The translations under genes were made by a program, and so were the position numbers. Below the pieces are notes generated by a model. The model was not told the DNA's origin. It was given only the letters and a program-made list of their open reading frames with translations, and did not search any database. From Vitellaria paradoxa (Eukaryota > Streptophyta > Magnoliopsida > Ericales > Sapotaceae): DNA of 64,000 bases. Below are positions 58,050-64,000 of the stretch, piece by piece (position 1 is the first letter of the stretch; every line of letters starts with the position of its first letter). The DNA is taken from the NCBI GenBank assembly GCA_019916065.1, contig CM034243.1, positions 24,268,147 to 24,332,146 on the forward strand, given 5' to 3'.

Positions 58050-59770
58050 TTTTCCTTGTCCCGAAGAAAAAAATCTGGAAACTGAATTTGCAACTCCTCA
58101 AAATCCTCCAAATTTGCATTCATAAGTGACTTGTTCTACCAGAACTTCATGTCGTCCTTCTAGTAGTAGGGATAATGTCTTTTTGGTAATAAGAATAACG
58201 ATAAATCATCATGTTGACTTAACAGATTTGATAATTCAATGGACGTAAGCTGGCCTACTAGTGATTGCTCCCCACGTGAAATTCTATCCATTTGAAAGAA
58301 TAAAGCCTTTTTTGTTTTCCTTCCTAATATTTTTCTGTAATGTTGCTAATTTTGTTTTGAAGACCCCCCCCAAAACCCATGCAACTCTACATTTTTTTCT
58401 TTCCAATAGAAACTCATTCTAAGTTCACCAAAATATCAAATGATTACGCCCAATTTTATAAGCCATTCTGTACCAAATACCGTGCCACTTCAATGGTTAA
58501 AAGGAAAAAAACCAAGTTCAAAGAGGGCTCCCTTAACCCAAACTCCACTCTACACACACCATTGCTGCTCATTCTTTCGCCATTTGCGATGGCCACAAAG
58601 AACCCATGTCCTTTAGGTGGCAAGCCAAGCGTTCTAGCCAACTCATCATTAAGAAAATTGTGAGTGCTCCCTCAGTCTACCAGAATTATGAAACTAATAG
58701 ACCTAATCTTCCCATAGAAATGCATAGTTTAAGGCGATAGCACCCTTCTTATTGCATGTAAGTTGATGGCTGGTACATCTTCTTCTGCTGCATCTCCGAA
58801 TTTAGATTCTTGGTTGGTTGTGTCATCTTCTTCGTACACCCCTTCAATAAGAAATAATTTCTTGCATTGATGACCTAAACATGTTACTACAGTTGAAACA
58901 AAGGCCCTTCTCACGGCGTTCCCTTAACTCGGCTGGAGCCAATTGACGAATGGCAGGGTGCTTTCAGGTGAAACAGCGTAGTTGATGGCAAAGGAGGTGC
59001 ACTTGGGGGAACAGGTGTTTGATGAGATTTGTAAGAGAATAAAGGAACATTTGCGGGATTCTCCGGAACGATCTTCAAATAATTTAGCCAGACCACTAGC
59101 CGCTAATAAAGTGGGCGGATCATTGGCTTGGACATCAATTCGGAGACTCTTCTTGAGGCCATTGATGAGCTTGCCAACCTGCTGTTTTACTATTAACTTC
59201 CCCACTCTACTCAAAAGTAGCATAAACTCAGTCTGATAATTCATCACCAAGCCCTTCTATTAGATTTTAGTAAAGTCACCAAAGAAATTTCGATATTTCG
59301 TGGGCCCATATTGAACATGTAACTCCGATTTCAAAGCCTCCCAATGCACATGCCCTATCATTTCATTTTAATGCTGATACCACAGTTGAACATCCCCATC
59401 CAAATGGTACACGACTATGGGTAACTTCTCTGCTTCCTCTATTTGATTGAAATCAAAATATTGCTATGCTTTGGAATTTATATTGCTGGGTCTTCATACC
59501 AATCATACCTTGAAAACTTCATCTTTGTCTCACGAAAGGTAGAGCCCCTAGACCTGAAAAAGCTTTGGAACCCTAAGTTAGACTTGTTGTTGTTTGCGGA
59601 TTAGCTGTTGTTGTCATACTCGCCGTTCTTGCTCCAGTTAGCTGTCAAAGCCTACACTAACTGAGTCATTTCGGCTAGCTGCTTCATCACCTGCTTTAGA
59701 GCGTTGCTCATGGCCCCTGTATGTTCCTTTATATGTCTATGCTCCCCTTTAAGACAGTCAAAGCACTGTT
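58050..59770 (-). pseudogene. Gypsy-B gag-protease relic with fused polyprotein tail
   Basis: On the - strand: gag C-terminal block FMLLLSRV...KLINGLKKSLRIDVQAND and LLAASGLAKLFEDR (59235-59060). A cysteine-poor zinc-knuckle remnant ends HQCKKLFLIEGVYEEDDT (58870-58815). The protease with GSTHNFL...LARTLGLPP (58665-58600) follows, with FVAIANGERMSSNGVC. After about 58380 the sequence jumps to a pre-RT-like block (LLSQHDDL...LPKRHYP) and then to a C-terminal tail with QIQFPDFFLRDKENF (about 58100-58050). The whole RT-RNase H-integrase core is absent. Stops interrupt every part. Confidence 0.85.
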
Positions 59771-59781
59771 CTGACATATTT

Positions 59782-59794
59782 GGCTTAGATATCA
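59782..59794 (-). promoter_or_regulatory. Gypsy-B primer-binding-like site
   Basis: On the - strand TGATATCTAAGCC, three bases inside the right LTR, 10 of 13 to TGGTATCAGAGCC. Confidence 0.65.
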
Positions 59795-59797
59795 AAC

Positions 59798-60246
59798 AGA
59801 TACATTCCTTATTTTGAAAATGACTCACTTGGCTTGTGAATCAATAAAGAAAAAGCATCAACCTTGTAAGGTCGATCTATTTTTGTTAGGGAATTTAACT
59901 CTCCCTAAAACTCCTTAAAGAATATAAAGTGTACTTAAAAATATTGATCAATCATTTTTCTTTACGCCTCATGCCTTATAAATAATTTTACAAGCTAATT
60001 GGTTATAACCAGTAGGCTTAAAATCAGAAGGAAAATTCCAACAAACAAATAATCACCCTACTTTTTCGGGATAATGACAATTGAAATTCAAATGTTACTT
60101 TACTTCAACTAATCAGATAATGGATAGTAGTTTGCTATTGAAATTAAACTTATCTAATTTGTTATTAAAATTAAACTTTTTTTTTGATAGTTTATTAAAA
60201 TTAAACTTTGCTAAAACTAAGGAGAGATTCAATCACGATCATATCG
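59798..60246 (-). repeat. Gypsy-B 5' LTR (449 bp)
   Basis: Pairs with 57654-58031. It has local duplications of ATTAAACTT near 60140-60207. Outer end TATCG where TATCA is expected; the GATAC target duplication fixes the border. Confidence 0.88.
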
Positions 60247-60251
60247 GATAC

Positions 60252-61252
60252 TGGCTGGATACACGTTTAAGATAATTTAGTGTATTGTATACATTTAAAT
60301 AATTACAATTTTGTTCCTAAAATAAAAGTAAAACTTTTTGGCCTATGTCAATTTATTTGTTGATAATTATTAGATGATTCACATTTTAAAGTGATAGTTA
60401 AATGATTAATTTTGTAAAGTCATTTGAATATGTAAATAGTAATTAAACTTATATGTATTATGTTATTTATAATTTATTTGAATAATCTTTTTTCTTTTTA
60501 ATTTTTGCTTAATATGAAGAACAATAAAAATTTTCATAGATGAAAATCTACATATATATATATATATATATATTTAATTTTTAAACGGATATTTAGGAAG
60601 GATTTTAAACGAATTTGGAATTCTAACTGGTAAAATGAACGATTTGGGATAGTAATAAATAAAAATAAATAAATAAACGAATTTAATAATGACAATGACT
60701 AATTAAACAAATATTCAACCAGGTTAAATTCCTAGACTGAGCTCAACTAAGTTTTTTTCCTACTATATTATTAAGTACAAATATGAGAACCGAAATTTGT
60801 CGCCCATGAGAATCGAATATACAGTTTAGCATAAAGGACAGTTCGTTTTGTCGATGACAACCAAAATGGGTCGCCAATGAGAATCGATCGAATATAGAAT
60901 TTAGCATGAAAATCAATCCATTTTGTCGATGCAAAATTTGATTGGCCAGAAGCATATTTAATACTTGGAAGTACATGCGACAGATTTGGGCTAAAGAAAC
61001 ACCATCGAATACAACAAAAGGACTAGAACTTCAACGCAACAGCGAACTTGCTGCAATTGCTGCTTCATACTTCATATATATTTATACATACACACACACA
61101 CACAAGTAAAATGTTGTCCGTGCAAAACACGGGCTGATATGTAAAGAAAAATTTAAATTTATTAAAGTTATAATAAGAGTTAAAAAAAATAGTCAGAGAA
61201 AAGATAAATAAAAGGATATTAAGTAAAAAAAGGTTCAAAGAATATAAAAATA
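60252..61252. other. AT-rich spacer with small repeats
   Basis: Contains two imperfect ~75-bp tandem units at about 60798-60945 (GTCGCC(C/A)ATGAGAATCGA, TTTAGCAT, TTTTGTCGATG), TA and CA microsatellites, and CCGTGCAAAACACGGGCTGA at 61118-61137. The last resembles a Helitron 3' hairpin. No gene supported. Confidence 0.45.
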
Positions 61253-61794
61253 CATGGGCGGAGCCACATGGGGCGAGGAGGGCAAGTGACCCCTCAAATT
61301 TTAAGGTAAAATTACCAAAATGCCCTCCTTGTTATTTTAATTTTATTTAAAAATTAAATTAATTAAAAATTAAGATATTTTAATTTTATTAAAAATTTAA
61401 AGTTAACTCAAAATTTTTTAACATATAAGAAGTTTAAAAGAATCAAACTTGGTATTTTTGTGAAATAAAGTGTATCCTTTTAATACATTATTGCATATTT
61501 TTTTATACTATCAGTAAATTTAGCATATAACAAAATAAATTCTATAGATAATAAAATTTAATAATAATTATATTTTTTGTAGTGAGGGATATCTTTAATA
61601 AACTTCAGGTGCTTGAACCATTAACCGTAAGAAATATATTCACTAGTTAATACTTTTTATTTTCTCTCTAAAAATAATATCGTTTTTCTCCTACTCTTAA
61701 TCGAATAATAAGTCGATTGTTATTTTTTCTTAGGTGCTCAATGCCCCCCTCAGTGCCCGGTGCCCCCTCAGCAAAAATTCTGATTCCGCCCCTG
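61253..61794. mobile_element. hAT-like non-autonomous transposon (542 bp) with 8-bp TSD
   Basis: Flanked by the perfect 8-mer TAAAAATA at 61245-61252 and 61795-61802. Ends CATGGGCGGAGCCA and (reverse complement) CAGGGGCGGAATCA agree at 11 of 14. An 8-bp duplication and CA-GGG ends suit the hAT superfamily. Interior is AT-rich and non-coding. Confidence 0.88.
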
Positions 61795-61802
61795 TAAAAA
61801 TA

Positions 61803-62161
61803 TATAAAATCTCAACTATACCCTTATTTGTATGAATTTTAAAGCACAATATGATAAAATAATAAAAAGTATTTATCAATCTATTTAATTTTATTAACTT
61901 AATTAATTTAATTTTTTTAATTTTATGCATTATCCCTACATTTTATATCACAATTTAAACAAAAGAAATTTTAAATTCATATCCTATTCTTTTTTGGATG
62001 ACAAATCATTAATCCAAACATTGCTTAAATTAATATAAATTTAAGCTTTCAACTTTCATTAAAAAATTTTAAAATATTAAAATTATTGCCTCAAGAGAGA
62101 GACACGAAACAATGAGAAAAGAAAATTTTACAAATATTGAATAAAATAATAATAAGATATA
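61803..62161. other. AT-rich spacer
   Basis: Nothing recognised. Confidence 0.4.
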
Positions 62162-62898
62162 GAGTTGCCTTTTGTATTTATTTTTAAAAAATAATTTCTA
62201 GTAAAAAAATAAAACTATTTATAATATTATTATTATGTCTTAGATTGAGTTCTTTTGTAAGCGATTATATGGCATTAAAAGTATGCAAAACATATATGAA
62301 TAGAAGTATGAGTAATCATATAATGTAGCTAATGAAAAAGCAAAATAGAGTACAAGAGTTTATTTATGAAGCACAAATAGACCCACCATATATATATATA
62401 TATATCTTAGGTGATTATTTAAGTAAAACATACAAAAAAAACAATTCAAACAAATAAAAAAAAAAAAGGCGAAATGTATGATTCGCGTTATATCTCCTAA
62501 AACAGAAAGAAGTTCGACTTCAAAACCTTATCACCTCACTTTCTCGATGTCTCTTTTAACTGCTAGAAAATACGAAACGTAGGATTAGTTTTGATTAATT
62601 TTCTAGGATCTAACGTTGCGAGTTTTGACTTTTCACTCTTTATTTTCATTTTTTTTTCTTTTTTTCATCCCCACATTCCAAATCGTGTTATTTATATTGG
62701 GCCTGAAAGCTTAAAATATTTGGGTTAGGATTAACTTCTATACCTAACTTTTTAGAGCTATTTTTTATTTTTTGTGTTATTATTAATAAAGGAAGTATTA
62801 ATAGTAAAAATATTTGGTCCATCAAAAATTTGAACTATATAAAAAAAAATTAAATTTTAGGAGAGTCAATCCGGAGCCTAAAATTTTTTGGCTCATTA

Positions 62899-63070
62899 TT
62901 TTTTTATTTTTGAATATCTCAGGGTGTTCAGACCAACTTGCGCACACCTCGCCTAATTCCTGAGGCGTTGAAATTAACGATCGGGTAAACCTCCAGTGAC
63001 CCTGAGAAGACTCAAACTATTGACAATTAAAAAGCAAATTCAAGGTCTTACCAACTGAATTAACTCTTAT
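62899..63070 (-). mobile_element. tRNA-derived SINE with ~17-bp TSD, absent from the sister copy
   Basis: On the - strand it starts AAGAGTTAATTCAGTTGGTA (box-A-like), has TAGTTTGAGTCTTCTC (box-B-like), then GGGTCACTGGAGGTTTACCC and CACCCTGAGATATTC, and ends in an A-rich tail. Target duplications AATTTTTTGGCTCATTA (62882-62898) and AATTTTTTTTGGCCCATTA (63071-63089). Copy 1 reads AATTTTTTGGCCCATTATAG near 57015 without the insert. Confidence 0.9.
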
Positions 63071-63741
63071 AATTTTTTTTGGCCCATTAGAGTCAATCTT
63101 TTCGCACCATAAAGTACAGAACCAAAGAAGAATACGTATGAAGCAAGTTAATGTCAAAATGCCATGAAAAGTATGGGACGGCGAACATAATATACGGATA
63201 TAAAATTGTTTCTTTATAGTTTTTTTTTTTTTTTTTGTTTCTCCTTTTTGTTTTTATGGGTGTTTATTCTTTGTACTTCAATAAAATACACAACGTATAT
63301 ATAAAGGTCATTGATTATACTAAATTAGTTTAATCACTATATTTTGACAAGGCAAATGAAATAACATAGGGTCAATTTCGTGTGCTAATTAAAAATTATA
63401 ATTGTAAACATCAAAGTTGACTAGGCGCTTGTTACCATATATGCGTGCTTTTCACAAAATTATCCTCATAGATTTCAAAGTGGTTACATGTAAATGTAAA
63501 TATATGCCCACCAAAAAAAAAAAAAATTATATGCGCATTGACGCAAAAGTAGTAGCTTATTGTAGTATCCAAGCAATTCAGGGTCATAAATAAATTGAAC
63601 AGGTACAAGAGAATATCTGATCCAGCCAAATTTGTTAAAAATTTATTGAAAAATACTGTAATGAGATTGAGATAAATCAGTTTAAAATTTACTTATAGAG
63701 TATCTGATATCCAGGAGATGTTTATTATACTTATAGAATAC

Positions 63742-64000
63742 TGATACTTTCCTTATTTTTAAGAACGTGTCATTAACTTGTGAATCGGTAAAGAGAAAGG
63801 ATCAACAGATTGAGCTATTTTTGTTAAGAAATTTGAGTCTCCAAGGAACTCTTTAAAGGACACCAAGTGTACTAGGAAATATTAATTAATCATTTTTATG
63901 CATGGCTCTTGTCCTATAAATAATTTTACAAGCTAGTTGTTATAACCAATGCACTTACAATCGAAAGGAAAATTCCAACAATAATCATCTTACTTCTTTA
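63742..64000 (-). repeat. Third Gypsy-B LTR, cut by the window end
   Basis: Begins TGATACTTTCC after a flank like that of the left Gypsy-B LTR and continues in step with it. It shows that Gypsy-B was present before the segment was duplicated. It retains the ~55 bp missing from 57654-58031. Confidence 0.85.

Larger units (their letters stand above)
57654..60246 (-). mobile_element. Gypsy-B: internally deleted Ty3/Gypsy element with TSD GATAC
   Basis: Flanked by GATAC at 57649-57653 and 60247-60251. It has LTRs at 57654-58031 and 59798-60246, a primer-like site beside the right LTR and a purine tract AAGAGAGGAGT (- strand) at 58032-58042. The inside keeps gag, protease and the tail of the polyprotein but lacks RT, RNase H and most of integrase. 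Total length is 2.6 kb. Confidence 0.9.
62162..64000. repeat. Duplicated segment, copy 2 (runs off the window)
   Basis: Same order as 55595-58031, including the GCGAAATGTATGATTCGCGT block (copy 1 near 56519, copy 2 near 62469) and ACTAGGCGCT (57359, 63420). The two TA runs of copy 1 are fused into one near 62391-62405, deleting about 600 bp. A SINE is inserted at 62899-63070. Confidence 0.88.

Noticed and set aside
62990..63070. tRNA-like sequence on the - strand
   Set aside because: Same reason: head of the SINE at 62899-63070.

Overview
The window is AT-rich nuclear DNA from a flowering plant, most likely a eudicot. Support comes from GT-AG introns in a conserved housekeeping gene, CT/TA microsatellites, primer-binding sites complementary to initiator tRNA-Met, plant L1-type LINEs, Copia and Gypsy LTR elements, tRNA-derived SINEs and several DNA-transposon families. 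I cannot name the species. I found no bacterial operons, CRISPR arrays, rRNA genes or stand-alone tRNA genes.

Only two host genes can be supported. The first is the 3' part of an RNA pseudouridine synthase gene on the + strand. Its four exons (15277-15393, 18771-18872, 19101-19259, 19812-20192) encode the catalytic domain with its HRLDRESSG motif. Its 5' exons are not recognisable in the 15.3 kb upstream, which is filled with LINE and Copia sequence. The second is a small intronless gene at 43114-43418 for a two-helix membrane protein. Its only plausible ATG is out of frame with the conserved part, so it looks frameshifted.

Layout: 1-3.2 kb is intergenic with small tandem duplications. 3.2-7.9 kb holds two abutting L1-type LINE relics, the second split by a probable solo LTR. 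7.9-13.05 kb is a Copia element with both LTRs. 13.1-15.2 kb holds a LINE fragment, a foldback MITE and a SINE remnant. 15.3-20.7 kb is the pseudouridine synthase gene, with an antisense LINE in its first visible intron. 22.5-27.2 kb is a Copia element on the - strand. 27.8-34.1 kb is a Copia element with a perfect TAAGC target duplication and two nested DNA-transposon insertions. 34.75-36.3 kb is a long isolated LTR. 38.3-40.0 kb is a Gypsy relic whose right LTR carries a SINE. 40.07-41.0 kb is a small Helitron with tandem copies of its own 5' end. 41.9-44.5 kb holds two MITEs around the small gene. 46.9-49.85 kb is a truncated Copia element. 49.9-52.25 kb is a tandem array of about 200-bp units into which a CACTA element and a MITE inserted. 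52.9-55.8 kb is tandem and inverted repeats. 55.6-58.0 kb and 62.16-64.0 kb are two copies of one segment. Between and within them lie a deleted Gypsy element with target duplication GATAC, a hAT-like element with an 8-bp target duplication, and a SINE present in only one copy.

The value of the window lies in transposon archaeology. Several insertions can be checked inside the window because an unoccupied paralogous site is present as well. I see no convincing new enzymatic or defence system. The most unusual structure is the Helitron with 4 full units and 1 partial unit of its 5' terminus, each full unit carrying an ACGT-core motif intact or mutated.
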